Positions 31,892-41,059 of a stretch of DNA of 64,000 nt are shown in pieces. Under the pieces are notes generated by a model. That model did not search any database and was not told the origin of the DNA. It saw only the letters and a program-made list of their open reading frames with translations. The stretch spans positions 1 through 64,000 of the forward strand of contig CBDUGP010000005.1 in assembly GCA_965366625.1 (NCBI GenBank). The letters are read 5' to 3'. The translations under genes and the position numbers were made by a program. Position 1 is the first letter of the stretch, and each line of letters opens with the position of its first letter. Origin of the DNA: JAUIJL01 sp965366625 (GTDB taxonomy: Bacteria > Acidobacteriota > Thermoanaerobaculia > Multivoradales > J023).

Positions 31892-34558
31892 CTATTCCTC
31901 TTGCAGCGCGACCCTGGGTTGCAGTCGTGACGCTCGCAGAGCCGGGGCGAGGGTTGCCAGCAAAGCGCAGACAATGAGGATCGACGGCGCCGCGAGGTAG
32001 GTGGCGAGGTCGTGTGCGGTGATGCCGAAGAGCAATTTGTCGAGCACTGTGGCCCCGAGCCAGGCTCCCGTGAGGCCGAAGAAAACGCCGAGCAATGTCG
32101 GCTGAAGGGCGTCGACGAGCACGAGGCGCAGGATGCTGCCGCTGTCGGCTCCCAGGGCCATGCGCACGGCGAGTTCCCGCGTCCGCTGGCTGACCAGGTA
32201 GGCGATCACGCCGTAGAGGCCGACGGCCGAGAGGATCAGGGCGATGGCTGCGAAGGCCCCGAGCAGAGCTAGGTAGAAGCGCTGGGGACCGTAAGCTTCG
32301 TGGATGGCCGCCTCTTGGGTTTCAATCGAGCGCAACGGGATCAAGGGATCGAGGGCGCGCATGTGCTCGCGGATGGCGGGTGCCATGTCGACGCCGCTTC
32401 GGCTGCGCACGAAACCGCTCAGATAGGGCGAGGCGGTTTGAGCTTGGGCCATATACACCGCCGGCTCGGGGTCTTGAGTTACGGAATAGGCACGGACGTC
32501 GGGCACCACCCCGATGATCGTATAGGCCGCGTCGTCGTCGTCGAAACCAAAACTGACGCCGACTTTGGCGCGTTCGCCCACCGGATTCTTGCCGGGATAG
32601 TAGCGTTCGGCCAAAGCTTGACTGATGACCAAAGCGAGTGGGGCCTCTCGGGTGTCGGAGTCCGCAAACACTCTTCCCTGCATGATGGGAATCTGAAGGG
32701 TTTCAAAGAAACCGGGAGTCACGACATCGAAGACCGCCCCCAGCTCTTCGCCGTGGGCCGGCTCCGGTCGATCGAGGGGCTGGATGGTCGAAGAAATTTG
32801 GCTGCTGCCGAAGGGGCCCGTGAACGCGAGCCCGGCGGCTTCCACGCCTGGTGTGTCCCGCAGCCGTTGTTCCAGTTGGCTCGAAAAGACGATCGAGGAT
32901 CCGGGCTCGGAATAGCCGGAGTCGGGAAGCAGGAAGGAGAAGCGGGTCACCCGTTCGGGGGCGAATCCGAGGTCGACGTCGGTCATGCTGACGAAGCTGC
33001 GCAGCAATAAACCCGCGCCGAGCAGCAGGACCAGGGTCAGGGCGAGCTCGGCGGTGAGCAAGACCCGCCTCGACCGTCGACCGCGCCGGGTTCCGGCCCC
33101 GCCTCGACTCCGCAGCTCGACGTTGGCGATCCGCAACGCGGGTGCCAAACCGAAGATCAACAACACGACAGCCGAGAGGGCGACGGTGAATGCGAGCACG
33201 TTGACGTCCAGGCCGACGGAGTCGAGTCTCGGCAGATCCGGAGGTGCCAGATGGAGGAATGCGGTCAGCACCCCTTGGCCGATCACCAGACCTGCCAAGG
33301 CTCCGCCGAGGGCCAGCAGACCGTTTTCGAGCATCAGCTGACGGAAAAGCCGAGCACGTCCGGCGCCCACCGCTCTTCGGATCGCCATTTCGCGCCGCCT
33401 CCGGGCCCCTCGGACCAAGACCAAATTGGCGACGTTGGCGGCGGCGACCAAGACCACCAAGAGCACCGCCCCCATGAGCAACCACAAAGCCGACTGCACC
33501 GGGGCTACCTCTTGTTGTTGCAGTTGGCGTACGGCGAAGCGCTTGTAGATATTGGATTCCGGGAATTTCTCTGCCAGCGCGGCGCCGAGCACCTCGAGTT
33601 CGCGAGAGCAGGATTCGGGGTCCACGCCGGGGGCGAGCCTGGCCACGGTGTCGAGCAAATGGCATCCCCGGCCACAGCCTTCCGTATCGATTTGCCACGG
33701 CACCCACGCTTCCACGTCGGACGGATAGTCGAAGCCCGCCGGTGCGATGCCGACGACCGTGTGGGAGTCCCCGGAAAGCTGTAGGACTGTGCCGATCGCT
33801 GACGGATCGCCGCCGAATTGTTTGAGCCAGAACGCGTGGCTGAGCACGACGGCTTTCGGTGCGTCGAGAAGCGCATCGCCGGATTCCAAGTCACGGCCGA
33901 GGTGGGGCGCCAAACCGAAGACGTTGAGCAGTCCGTTGGTCACCCGTCCGGTCACCATCAGCTGGGGCTCGCCGTCCCTGACCAGGGTCTTGCGGGCTCG
34001 GCCGTATCCGGCGACCGCTTCCAGGCTGGTGGTCCGTTCCTGTAGGTCGAGCAGGTCGGGCAGCGACATATTGTCTTCTTCACGCCCGGGATCGTTGGTG
34101 AAATTCCGCAGCACCGTCACCAATCGATCCGGTTCGTCAAAGGGCAGGGGTTCCAGCAAAACACCGTGGACCACACCGAACATGGCCGCGCTGGTGCCTA
34201 GGCCGACCGCCAAGGTGGCAATCACCATCATGGCGAAGGCGGGGCGCCGGGCGAGGGAGTGGAAGGCGCTCTTTAAGTCGTGAATCAGGTCGTCCATGAA
34301 CGGGCTCCGAGAATGCTTGTGGAAATGGGTGTTTGAAGCGCGAAAAGAGGGAACTCGAAAGGGTGGAACAGACAGCCGCTCCGCCAGGCCGGCCCTGGCC
34401 AGTTGGAAAAAGATGCGTCGCCGAAGCTTTGCCCTATCCGCAGCCACGCTTTGACGCAGCATGTCCTCCACGGTGTCGAGCATCTCGTCGCCCCGACGCC
34501 GGCGAAAATCTTGGGGGAAGCAGGCCAAGGCAAGGCGTAACCAAAGCTCGACGTTCAT
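31892..34558 (-). CDS. ABC transporter permease of the ADOP type
   Basis: An 888-residue permease of the MacB/FtsX superfamily with duplicated MacB_PCD and FtsX units: a short soluble head (about 85 residues), a first membrane helix (ARRPAFAMMVIATLAVGLG), a large periplasmic domain, three helices, and a second copy ending in three helices. This acidobacterial duplicated orphan permease family has no ATPase gene beside it. The ATG at 34558 overlaps the PadR stop (ATGA), and the AAGGAG lies within the padR 3' end. The substrate is unknown; export of small molecules or envelope stress signalling is usual for the superfamily. Confidence 0.92.
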   Translation of the reverse strand: MNVELWLRLALACFPQDFRRRRGDEMLDTVEDMLRQSVAADRAKLRRRIFFQLARAGLAERLSVPPFRVPSFRASNTHFHKHSRSPFMDDLIHDLKSAFHSLARRPAFAMMVIATLAVGLGTSAAMFGVVHGVLLEPLPFDEPDRLVTVLRNFTNDPGREEDNMSLPDLLDLQERTTSLEAVAGYGRARKTLVRDGEPQLMVTGRVTNGLLNVFGLAPHLGRDLESGDALLDAPKAVVLSHAFWLKQFGGDPSAIGTVLQLSGDSHTVVGIAPAGFDYPSDVEAWVPWQIDTEGCGRGCHLLDTVARLAPGVDPESCSRELEVLGAALAEKFPESNIYKRFAVRQLQQQEVAPVQSALWLLMGAVLLVVLVAAANVANLVLVRGARRRREMAIRRAVGAGRARLFRQLMLENGLLALGGALAGLVIGQGVLTAFLHLAPPDLPRLDSVGLDVNVLAFTVALSAVVLLIFGLAPALRIANVELRSRGGAGTRRGRRSRRVLLTAELALTLVLLLGAGLLLRSFVSMTDVDLGFAPERVTRFSFLLPDSGYSEPGSSIVFSSQLEQRLRDTPGVEAAGLAFTGPFGSSQISSTIQPLDRPEPAHGEELGAVFDVVTPGFFETLQIPIMQGRVFADSDTREAPLALVISQALAERYYPGKNPVGERAKVGVSFGFDDDDAAYTIIGVVPDVRAYSVTQDPEPAVYMAQAQTASPYLSGFVRSRSGVDMAPAIREHMRALDPLIPLRSIETQEAAIHEAYGPQRFYLALLGAFAAIALILSAVGLYGVIAYLVSQRTRELAVRMALGADSGSILRLVLVDALQPTLLGVFFGLTGAWLGATVLDKLLFGITAHDLATYLAAPSILIVCALLATLAPALRASRLQPRVALQEE

Positions 34559-34920
34559 GATCCCGCTCCTTGCCATTCCGACAGCTCGACCACTCGACGC
34601 AAACGGCAGAGCTCGGCTTCGAGCACCGCGCGGCCGAAAGGGTTGAGTCGGTAATAGCGCCGAGGTTTACCCCGGGTCGGTTGGGCTTCGCGATGTTGGG
34701 TGGTTTCGATCAAACCTTGGCGGGATAGCCGATCCAAAGCCCGATAGAGCGCTCCGACGTCGATGCCCACGGCGCCGGCGGAATCTTCGGACATGGCTTG
34801 AAGCAGGGCGTAGCCGTATAAATCTTGCCTGGAAAGGGCCAGCAGCAGATGGCAATCCACCGCGGAAAGGGGCAAATGCCGATCGACGTCGGCTTGGCGG
34901 GCGGAGTGGGAGGATCTCAT
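34555..34920 (-). CDS. PadR family transcriptional regulator
   Basis: A 121-residue winged-helix regulator (LLLALSRQDLYGYALLQAM, GALYRALDRLSRQGLIE, RRYYRLNPFGRAVLEAE). PadR proteins repress neighbouring transporter genes and release DNA on binding a small ligand. It leads the two-gene operon with the ADOP permease, coupled by a 4-nt overlap, and has a palindrome immediately before its start. Confidence 0.93.
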   Translation of the reverse strand: MRSSHSARQADVDRHLPLSAVDCHLLLALSRQDLYGYALLQAMSEDSAGAVGIDVGALYRALDRLSRQGLIETTQHREAQPTRGKPRRYYRLNPFGRAVLEAELCRLRRVVELSEWQGAGS

Positions 34921-34922
34921 AT

Positions 34923-34939
34923 ATATGCACTACGCATAT
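34923..34939. promoter_or_regulatory. Probable PadR operator
   Basis: A perfect 6+6 palindrome with a 5-nt spacer (ATATGC-N5-GCATAT) 3-19 nt before the padR start codon. The position suits autorepression of the padR-ADOP operon. Confidence 0.65.
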
Positions 34940-35107
34940 TTGGGCTTCCGAGTTCCGGGGATGGCGAAAATTTCGAGAAATTTTTTGATGGCGAGCACCG
35001 CAGTCCTCGTCTTGGTAAATTCGGAAATCAGAACGAGCAGACGATGAATTGCGCCAAAGAATTGCGGCCAGAACCGCGTGGTTAGGAAAATCGCAAGGAG
35101 AGCACCC

Positions 35108-36145
35108 ATGTGGAGAGGTCTAGGGTTGAGAGTTTCCGTCATGTTGGGATTCGTGGGATTTTTAGCGGTCGGATGCTGCGACGTTTCGCCGCCGGCCACG
35201 GATTCCTTGGCAGCCGGCTCCCCGGCGGCCGGCTCCCCGGCGGCCGCCGGATCCTCGAGCCCTGCCGGGCAAAGCGTGGTCGAAGGGCAGGATCTCCTCG
35301 GTCGAGATTTGATCCGGCCCACCCTCGGTGACGACATGCGGGAGCGCCAGCAGAAACTATTGACGGAAGCCGAGGCTGTTCTCTCGCAGGACCCCGCCGA
35401 TGTGGAAGCCTTGATTTGGAAGGGCCGCCGAACGGCCTATTTGGGGCGTTACCAGGAAGCCATCGAGATCTACAGCCAAGGGCTGGAACGTTCGGATCTC
35501 GATCCTCAGACCCGGGCTCGCCTGCTTCGTCATCGGGGGCATCGGTTGTTGAGCCTGCGTCGGCTCGACAAGGCGCAGGCCGACTTTGAGCAAGCTGCCG
35601 AGCTTGTGGAGGGATTGCCGGATCGGATTGAAGGTGACGGCTTGCCCAATGCTCGCAATATCCCCACCAGCACCTTGGGCACCAACATTTGGTACCACCT
35701 GGGATTGGTTCACTACCTGAAGGCGGACTTTGAATCAGCCCTGGTGGCTTATGAGCGCTGCATGGCCCTTTCGGAGAATCCGGACATGCGCGTCGCGACG
35801 GCCTATTGGCTGTATATGACCCTGGCCCGGTTGGGTCGGACGCAAGATGCGGCCAAGGTGCTGGAGCCGATTACCGAGGATTGGTCCTTGCTCGAAAACC
35901 ATGCCTACCATCGATTGATCCTAGCTTTCAAAGGGCAACGGGAGCCGGAAGCACTGCTGACCGAAGCCTCTTCCGACGGACCGGGAGCCTGGGCGACCAC
36001 CGGTTATGGGGTCGGCTTCGCTTATTTTCTCCAAGGCAATGAAGAGCGTGCGATGGAGGTCTGGCGAGCTGTTGCCGACGGAGAATCTTGGGCTTCCTTT
36101 GGACACCTTGCCGCTGAAGCGGAGGTCGCTCGGGCCGAGGGGTAA
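35108..36145 (+). CDS. TPR-repeat lipoprotein
   Basis: A 345-residue lipoprotein. The signal peptide ends in a lipobox FLAVGC, followed by a Ser/Pro/Ala-rich linker with a duplicated AAGSP unit, then about six TPR-like helical pairs (for example DVEALIWKGRRTAYLGRYQEAIEIYSQGL compressed across 110-140). It probably acts as a protein-protein scaffold in the periplasm. The ATG at 35108 has AAGGAGAG upstream; an earlier in-frame start at 35078 lacks one. Confidence 0.85.
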   Translation: MWRGLGLRVSVMLGFVGFLAVGCCDVSPPATDSLAAGSPAAGSPAAAGSSSPAGQSVVEGQDLLGRDLIRPTLGDDMRERQQKLLTEAEAVLSQDPADVEALIWKGRRTAYLGRYQEAIEIYSQGLERSDLDPQTRARLLRHRGHRLLSLRRLDKAQADFEQAAELVEGLPDRIEGDGLPNARNIPTSTLGTNIWYHLGLVHYLKADFESALVAYERCMALSENPDMRVATAYWLYMTLARLGRTQDAAKVLEPITEDWSLLENHAYHRLILAFKGQREPEALLTEASSDGPGAWATTGYGVGFAYFLQGNEERAMEVWRAVADGESWASFGHLAAEAEVARAEG

Positions 36146-36183
36146 ATGACGGATCGCTGGGTTTAGGCCGGGCTACACGGTCG

Positions 36184-37065
36184 TCAACCACCCGGGTCGT
36201 CAACCGGTATCTCTGCGGAAAGACGGTTCGAGGATGGGCCGTCGCCGGACAGCTTTTCCAGGAGCCGATGGAGGTCCCGGACTTCCTCGGTCAAGACATC
36301 GACCTTCTGTTCGAGAATTCGGTTGTTGTCGAGGGTCATTTCGTCGATGAATACGGCATTGGCCATGGAAAAACCGAGGATGCCGCCGACCAACACCGCG
36401 GCGCCGAAGAAGGCCCGGGTCACGTGGATCCAAGCTCCGTTCAGCTCGCCGTCGACGATCTTTTTCTCGATCAGCTCGGGGAATTCGTTCCAGCCTTCGA
36501 TCGTGAAGATTTGAAAAATGCTGTAGACGGCTTTGGCCGGATCCCCAAACCGCTCGGGGGCAATCTCACCGAAAATGAAATGGGCGGACAGGGCGAACAT
36601 CAGGTTGACCAAGGCCAGGGCTAGAAATACGCCGACGGAAGCTTTGAGGGCCCGAACGACACCTTGGGCGAGCCCCATGGAATCGGGGATGAATCGAAGC
36701 AGGCGCAGGAGGCGGAAGAGGCGCCCTGCCCGGAATACGGGCAGCCAGGTCAAATAGTGGACGCCACCGCTGGTGAACGGTTCGAGCAGCACGGGCAGGC
36801 AGAGCACGGTGACGAGGAAATCGAAGCGATTCCAACCGAAGCTGCGATACCCCTTCCAGCCCAGGCGATGGATCTTCCAGGCCGCCTCGCCAATGTAATA
36901 GAGCACGCATAAATAGTCGATGGCATGGACGATTAGGTACTCGCGCGTGCCCGCCTGATAGAAACCTCCCAGGGTCATGACGAGGGTGTTGAGCAAGATA
37001 ACGCCCATCACCCAACGTTCCGAAATCAGCCGATCGAAAAGCAATCCGATCCTCGCGCTCAACAC
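36184..37065 (-). CDS. Voltage-gated ion channel (single-domain)
   Basis: A 293-residue, six-helix cation channel. S4 is RAGRLFRLLRLLRF with arginines at every third position; the pore loop reads FQIFTIEGWNEF, comparable to the TLESW filter of bacterial sodium channels; a C-terminal coiled coil (VDVLTEEVRDLHRLLEKL) would tetramerise it. I therefore favour a BacNav-like channel, with a filter carrying one Glu plus Gly where Ser is usual, so selectivity is open. A GTG at 37065 with GGAGGG 6-8 nt upstream is the start. Confidence 0.88.
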   Translation of the reverse strand: MLSARIGLLFDRLISERWVMGVILLNTLVMTLGGFYQAGTREYLIVHAIDYLCVLYYIGEAAWKIHRLGWKGYRSFGWNRFDFLVTVLCLPVLLEPFTSGGVHYLTWLPVFRAGRLFRLLRLLRFIPDSMGLAQGVVRALKASVGVFLALALVNLMFALSAHFIFGEIAPERFGDPAKAVYSIFQIFTIEGWNEFPELIEKKIVDGELNGAWIHVTRAFFGAAVLVGGILGFSMANAVFIDEMTLDNNRILEQKVDVLTEEVRDLHRLLEKLSGDGPSSNRLSAEIPVDDPGG

Positions 37066-37146
37066 TAAATTCCCTCCAAAGACCCACGCCGAAGACCCGC
37101 TTCGACTAACGTGCAGTCGGCAGAAACGCTAAGTCGGCAGTGAGGA

Positions 37147-37902
37147 TCAGTCGGCAAAAATCTCCGACTCGAGCAGCTCTTTGCGTTCGGCGTCGAATCC
37201 GAGCGCGACGGCGAAACGGTTCAACCAACTTCTTTCTAGATCTGTGACTTGGCCGTCGCTGAGAAGAATCAGGCCGGCGAATCGGTACATGGCCTCGCGC
37301 TCCGAGAAGGAGTCGGTCATCGATGCCAGCTCCGCGGGAGACGGGGGAATGACCAAGTCCCGATGGACCTGTTGGACCCGTTCGGCGTCCAAGCCGGAGC
37401 TGCCCAAACGATCCAGAATCGTCGCCTTCTCTTTTTCGTCCATGTTGCCGTCCGCCAACGCGGCGGACACCATGGAGCGCACGATGGCGTAGGTCAAATT
37501 TACGGAAATCGAAACGTCCTCGGGTTCTGCCCCGGGGCTTTGCGGCTCTGCCGCTGAAGAGGGCGCCGCAGGTGTGGCTGTCGGCATGGGAGGCAGAGGG
37601 GGAGGTGCGGCCGGCTGAGGTGCGGCCGGTGTTGGGGGCAGAGCCTGGGCCGTAGGGGTCGGCGCGCCGGGCACCGGCGGGAGGGGTGTCGGCGGGCCAC
37701 CGCCTGCTCTGGGGGGCTCGCCCCAGGAGCTGGGGCCATCGTTGGTGCTTTGGCCGAAACCGCCGGCCATGCCACCGGCCAAGGCCGCGCCGGCGCCCAA
37801 CATCAGGAGGTTTTTTCCTCCCACCATTCGAGTGATCTTGCGCACGTCGTAACCCGTGGACTCTTTCAGCATGTCATTGACCAAGCCGTTGAGAAATCCC
37901 AT
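37147..37902 (-). CDS. DUF533/TerB-like protein
   Basis: A 251-residue protein: a short N-terminal helix, a hydrophobic glycine-rich stretch (LLMLGAGAALAGGMAGG), a Pro/Ala-rich linker of some 70 residues, and a C-terminal helical domain with acidic loop residues (ALADGNMDEKEKATIL; LLSDGQVTDLERSWLNRFA) like DUF533 (YebE) and the TerB fold. It is likely an inner-membrane-associated protein; biochemical role not known. Confidence 0.8.
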   Translation of the reverse strand: MGFLNGLVNDMLKESTGYDVRKITRMVGGKNLLMLGAGAALAGGMAGGFGQSTNDGPSSWGEPPRAGGGPPTPLPPVPGAPTPTAQALPPTPAAPQPAAPPPLPPMPTATPAAPSSAAEPQSPGAEPEDVSISVNLTYAIVRSMVSAALADGNMDEKEKATILDRLGSSGLDAERVQQVHRDLVIPPSPAELASMTDSFSEREAMYRFAGLILLSDGQVTDLERSWLNRFAVALGFDAERKELLESEIFAD

Positions 37903-38102
37903 GTTTCCTTACCTCCATGGAATGGACTGACGATTTTTCAAATATTCTTTTCCAAGGTTCCAAAACGTGAGTCGGAAGCGATGGGCTTTGCGACTAGTGA
38001 CTCAGGACTCAGCGACTCAGTGCCTCAGCGACTTCAGCGACTCAGACTGAGTGATTCCGACACTACGTCTCGGACTTTCAACCATTCGCCGGTCGATCCA
38101 TT
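37903..38102. repeat. GACTCAG-rich simple repeat in an intergenic gap
   Basis: About 200 nt between two minus-strand genes. From about 37996 to 38052 the octamer-like CGACTCAG recurs six times with small variations, ending in an inverted copy ACTGAGTG. No gene is seen. Confidence 0.6.
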
Positions 38103-39329
38103 CTAAGTCGAGGATTGTGAGTTGGCGTCGGAGTCGGCACGCGACCATCGAGCTTCGACCGCCCGGCCCACCTCTTGGCGCAATTCTCGCGGAGCATAGA
38201 TGCGTACACAATCGATTGGAGTCATTTGGCCAATAAAATTGCTGGCTTTGTCCATCGGCAGCAAGGAGCCGTCGAATCGCCGTACCCAAACACGATTCTG
38301 TCCCAAGCGGTGCGGGTCTTTCTCGGAATGGTCCACCAGCAGGTTGTGCTCGCCGAATTCTTCTTTCAGGTCCGGCACCAGGCCCAAAAGCTCTCGTCGA
38401 CGCTCCGGCTCTAGGTGCTCGTCGGACTCGAAGGCCAAGGCGAATCGCTCTCGGTGCACGATGGCGCGTGCGTGGGGGTCGTCGGAGGCGCGCATTTGTT
38501 GCAGCACGGTCAGGTCGTCCTGCTCCAGGAAAGCTTCGGGCTCCGCGGGCCACTCCACGCCCCGAGACCGCAACCAGCGATTGAAGTGCAGCTCCATGAC
38601 CTTGCTGGTGACGTTGAAGTAGACCTGGGTGAACATGTAATACCTGGCCATCACCAACGCTTCGAGGGCGTGCACCCCGCCGTGACCGACGCCGATTCGC
38701 CAGCGACCGTCCCGTGGATCTTCCAAAGGCTCGACCATTTCCGTCAGCCGTTGCAGATCGTAGATGCCGTATTGCACGCCGCAGTAGAGGCTGTCACGGC
38801 GCAGGTAATCCATCTTGTCCACATCCAGCTCCGAGGAAACGATCTCGGAAAGTAGATGCTCGAAACCACTGCCGCTTTTGGTCAGAACTCGCCGCACCGC
38901 TTCGGTGTCGAGACCGTGGCCGTGGTGTTCGAAGATGTCTTGAATCTCCGGGGTTTGCAGCAGCCGCATGGTCATGTCTTCGTGGTCGATTCCACCTTCG
39001 AATAGACCTTCGGCGGAGTGGCTGAAGGGAGCATGGCCGATGTCGTGCAACAGGGCCGAGACGCGCACCAATCGGCGCTCGCGGGCGTCGGCGTCGCGGG
39101 GCAGCAAGCCGTCGCTTTTGGCGGCCAGGGCATCGTAAATCTGTCCGGCTAAATGCATGGTGCCGAGCACGTGGCTGAATCGACTGTGCTCGGCGCCGGG
39201 GAAGACCAGGAAGGTCAAACCCAATTGGTGGATGAAGCGCAGCCGTTGCATCGGCCGGCTTTTGAGCAGGGCGGTTTCGAGTTCGTCGGTGCGGATGAAA
39301 CCGTGGATGGGATCGCGGATCGACAGCAC
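38103..39329 (-). CDS. HD-domain phosphohydrolase, dNTPase-like
   Basis: A 408-residue HD-superfamily hydrolase in the dGTPase/SAMHD1 style. HSRFSHVLGTMHLA, LLHDIGHAPFSHSAE and SELDVDKMDYLRRD supply the metal-binding His, HD and Asp residues. The opening RDPIHGFI is typical of this subgroup, which usually cleaves dNTPs to nucleosides and triphosphate. The GTG at 39329 follows the LON-domain gene by 13 nt, so they form an operon. The substrate range is not deducible. Confidence 0.9.
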   Translation of the reverse strand: MLSIRDPIHGFIRTDELETALLKSRPMQRLRFIHQLGLTFLVFPGAEHSRFSHVLGTMHLAGQIYDALAAKSDGLLPRDADARERRLVRVSALLHDIGHAPFSHSAEGLFEGGIDHEDMTMRLLQTPEIQDIFEHHGHGLDTEAVRRVLTKSGSGFEHLLSEIVSSELDVDKMDYLRRDSLYCGVQYGIYDLQRLTEMVEPLEDPRDGRWRIGVGHGGVHALEALVMARYYMFTQVYFNVTSKVMELHFNRWLRSRGVEWPAEPEAFLEQDDLTVLQQMRASDDPHARAIVHRERFALAFESDEHLEPERRRELLGLVPDLKEEFGEHNLLVDHSEKDPHRLGQNRVWVRRFDGSLLPMDKASNFIGQMTPIDCVRIYAPRELRQEVGRAVEARWSRADSDANSQSST

Positions 39330-39342
39330 GATGGGGCCGCCT

Positions 39343-40179
39343 CTAGTGGAAATCCGAAAACGGCGCCAGATGGCGGTAGGGGCGCAGCACGTCGAGGACT
39401 TTCCGACGGCTCCGCAGGATGGTCAACAAATAGAGCGCCCGTTCCGGCAGGGCGTGGCGTAAGAGCTGTAATTTTTTCGGCGGCGCCATATCGAGATTGG
39501 CCGCCAAGTGATTGACCATGGCTTCGAAGGTCAGCCCTTGGGTCAGGGGCTGCAGCTGCTCGCGGCCGAGGGCGAATCGCTCGCCGAGTTCGGCCGAAAG
39601 CTCGATCACCAGGGCGAGGATCTGGCGCCTCAGCTCCCGAACATCCGGATCGAGCTCGGAGATGTAGGGCTCGTCCATGGGCAGCACCCAACCTTCGCGC
39701 CAACAGCCCGCCGGCACCACCCGTTCGATTTCGAATCGGTGGCGGCCTTCGAGCACGATCTGACAACCCTGCTCGTTTTCGTCGACGTCGATCAGGCGGG
39801 CAGCGGTACCCGCACCATAAACCGAAGCTTCCCCGGGCATGGATTCGTTGCCCGTGCGCAAGAGCACCAAACCCAACCACCCTTCGTCCAAGTTTCCACC
39901 GCTGACCGATTCCACCAAGCGTCGGTACTCGGGCTCTACGATGCGCAGCCGAAGCTCGGTGCACGGAAAACAGACTTCCTCGGAGAGAGGAATCAAGGGT
40001 AAGCGCCTCGGGCCGAATGGGGTGGAAGTCGTGGGGGGCACGGGAGTTGGGTCGTCCTTAAACGAAAGAGTTCTTGGGATTAGGGCTCTCGAGTCGGCCG
40101 GACCTGGGCTGGATCTGAGACCGTGCCGAGCCGGAGTCGTCGTTCGGCAGCCTTGGGGGACCGCAATCTTTCGCTCCAT
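39343..40179 (-). CDS. LON-substrate-binding-domain protein
   Basis: The protein contains a stand-alone LON N-terminal (PUA-like) domain without the AAA+ or protease parts: LPLIPLSEEVCFPCTELRLRIVEPEYRRLV, LDEGWLGLVLLRTG and the C-terminal helical half. Such proteins are thought to bind unfolded proteins or peptides. The start is doubtful: the ATG at 40179 lacks a ribosome-binding site, and the first 45 codons look non-coding, so a GTG at 40041 (232 residues) is plausible. Confidence 0.82.
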   Translation of the reverse strand: MERKIAVPQGCRTTTPARHGLRSSPGPADSRALIPRTLSFKDDPTPVPPTTSTPFGPRRLPLIPLSEEVCFPCTELRLRIVEPEYRRLVESVSGGNLDEGWLGLVLLRTGNESMPGEASVYGAGTAARLIDVDENEQGCQIVLEGRHRFEIERVVPAGCWREGWVLPMDEPYISELDPDVRELRRQILALVIELSAELGERFALGREQLQPLTQGLTFEAMVNHLAANLDMAPPKKLQLLRHALPERALYLLTILRSRRKVLDVLRPYRHLAPFSDFH

Positions 40180-40261
40180 GGTACAACGAATGGGTGCAAC
40201 GAATTATCTTTGAGTTTCAGGGTGTCCGAACAGCCCGAGTCTCGGTCTCTTTGGAGGGTCG

Positions 40262-40879
40262 CTACGCATTCCAATCCAATCCTTGAATGCTTTGGTCGGA
40301 GACCTGGTCGAGCAGCTGACGGACGGGCTTGCCGTCCAGGAGCAGATTGGGCGCCAGATCCGCCAGCGGAGCTAGAACGAAACGGCGCTCGGTGAGGCGG
40401 GGGTGAGGAACTTCAATGGCTCCGGGCCACGGTGTTTCGGAGCCCGGTGATACTGCCGACTCGCCGGGAAGCGAGCCCAAGCTGAGGCGGTGCTCACCCC
40501 AGAAAAGAAGGTCCACATCGAGGGCTCGGGGGCTGTCGCGTTCAGCGGACCGGCGACCGGCTTGTCGCTCCAAGTTTTTGGCGAATCCCAGGGCTCGGCG
40601 GACCTGATCTTGCACAGGATCGTCGGCGGTTGGATAGGGGGCCAGCGCCACGGTGTTGAGGAAGTCGTCCTGCTCGATCGCCGAGATCGGCTCAGTGGAA
40701 TAAAGAGGTGCGATGCGAAGAGCACCATAACGGCAGACCAAAGCATCGAGGGCTCGGCTCAAATACCATCGAGAATCGCCGAGATTGGAGCCGAGGCCGA
40801 ATCCGATCCAACCCCTGGTCGATAGAAGAGTAGGTTCCGGCTTCGCAGCTTGCCGAGCTTCGATCTGAGCATTCACCAA
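40262..40879 (-). CDS. folK: 2-amino-4-hydroxy-6-hydroxymethyldihydropteridine diphosphokinase
   Basis: A protein of about 205 residues that transfers pyrophosphate from ATP to the pterin in folate synthesis. GLGSNLGD, the PRALDVDLLFWG signature and PHPRLTERRFVLAPLADLAP are present. A non-standard insert between the last two (about 20 residues, LGSLPGESAVSPGS) lengthens the protein. No ATG fits; the start is a TTG at 40879 or a GTG at 40876. No other folate gene is nearby. Confidence 0.93.
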   Translation of the reverse strand: MVNAQIEARQAAKPEPTLLSTRGWIGFGLGSNLGDSRWYLSRALDALVCRYGALRIAPLYSTEPISAIEQDDFLNTVALAPYPTADDPVQDQVRRALGFAKNLERQAGRRSAERDSPRALDVDLLFWGEHRLSLGSLPGESAVSPGSETPWPGAIEVPHPRLTERRFVLAPLADLAPNLLLDGKPVRQLLDQVSDQSIQGLDWNA

Positions 40880-41059
40880 ATCAAGCTAGCAACCGTCCAC
40901 TGAGCTGTCAACGCCGCGGCTTGCGGCCGGTCGGTTCGGATCGCTTGTCAATCGCTTGTCAATCGCTTGTCAATCGCTTGTCAATCGCTTGTCAATCTCT
41001 GCCAGGGAGCTGTCCGCGCGCTTGCCTGGGGATGGGACGCGGGGTACCATCGCGGGTCT
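40880..41059. other. Divergent promoter region of folK and the LolA-like gene
   Basis: This 180-nt gap contains the 11-bp tandem repeats at 40941-40995. Both flanking genes must be transcribed outward from here. No other motif is evident. Confidence 0.5.
40941..40995. repeat. Five tandem 11-bp repeats
   Basis: TCGCTTGTCAA is repeated five times without error in the gap between folK (minus) and the LolA-like gene (plus). Because 11 is not a multiple of three, small frames that start in it are artefacts. Copy number could vary by slippage and change promoter spacing. Confidence 0.95.

Noticed and set aside
32703..33707. 334-residue frame inside the ADOP gene
   Set aside because: The ADOP frame is supported over its full length by family motifs; this one is Arg-rich and has no start site.
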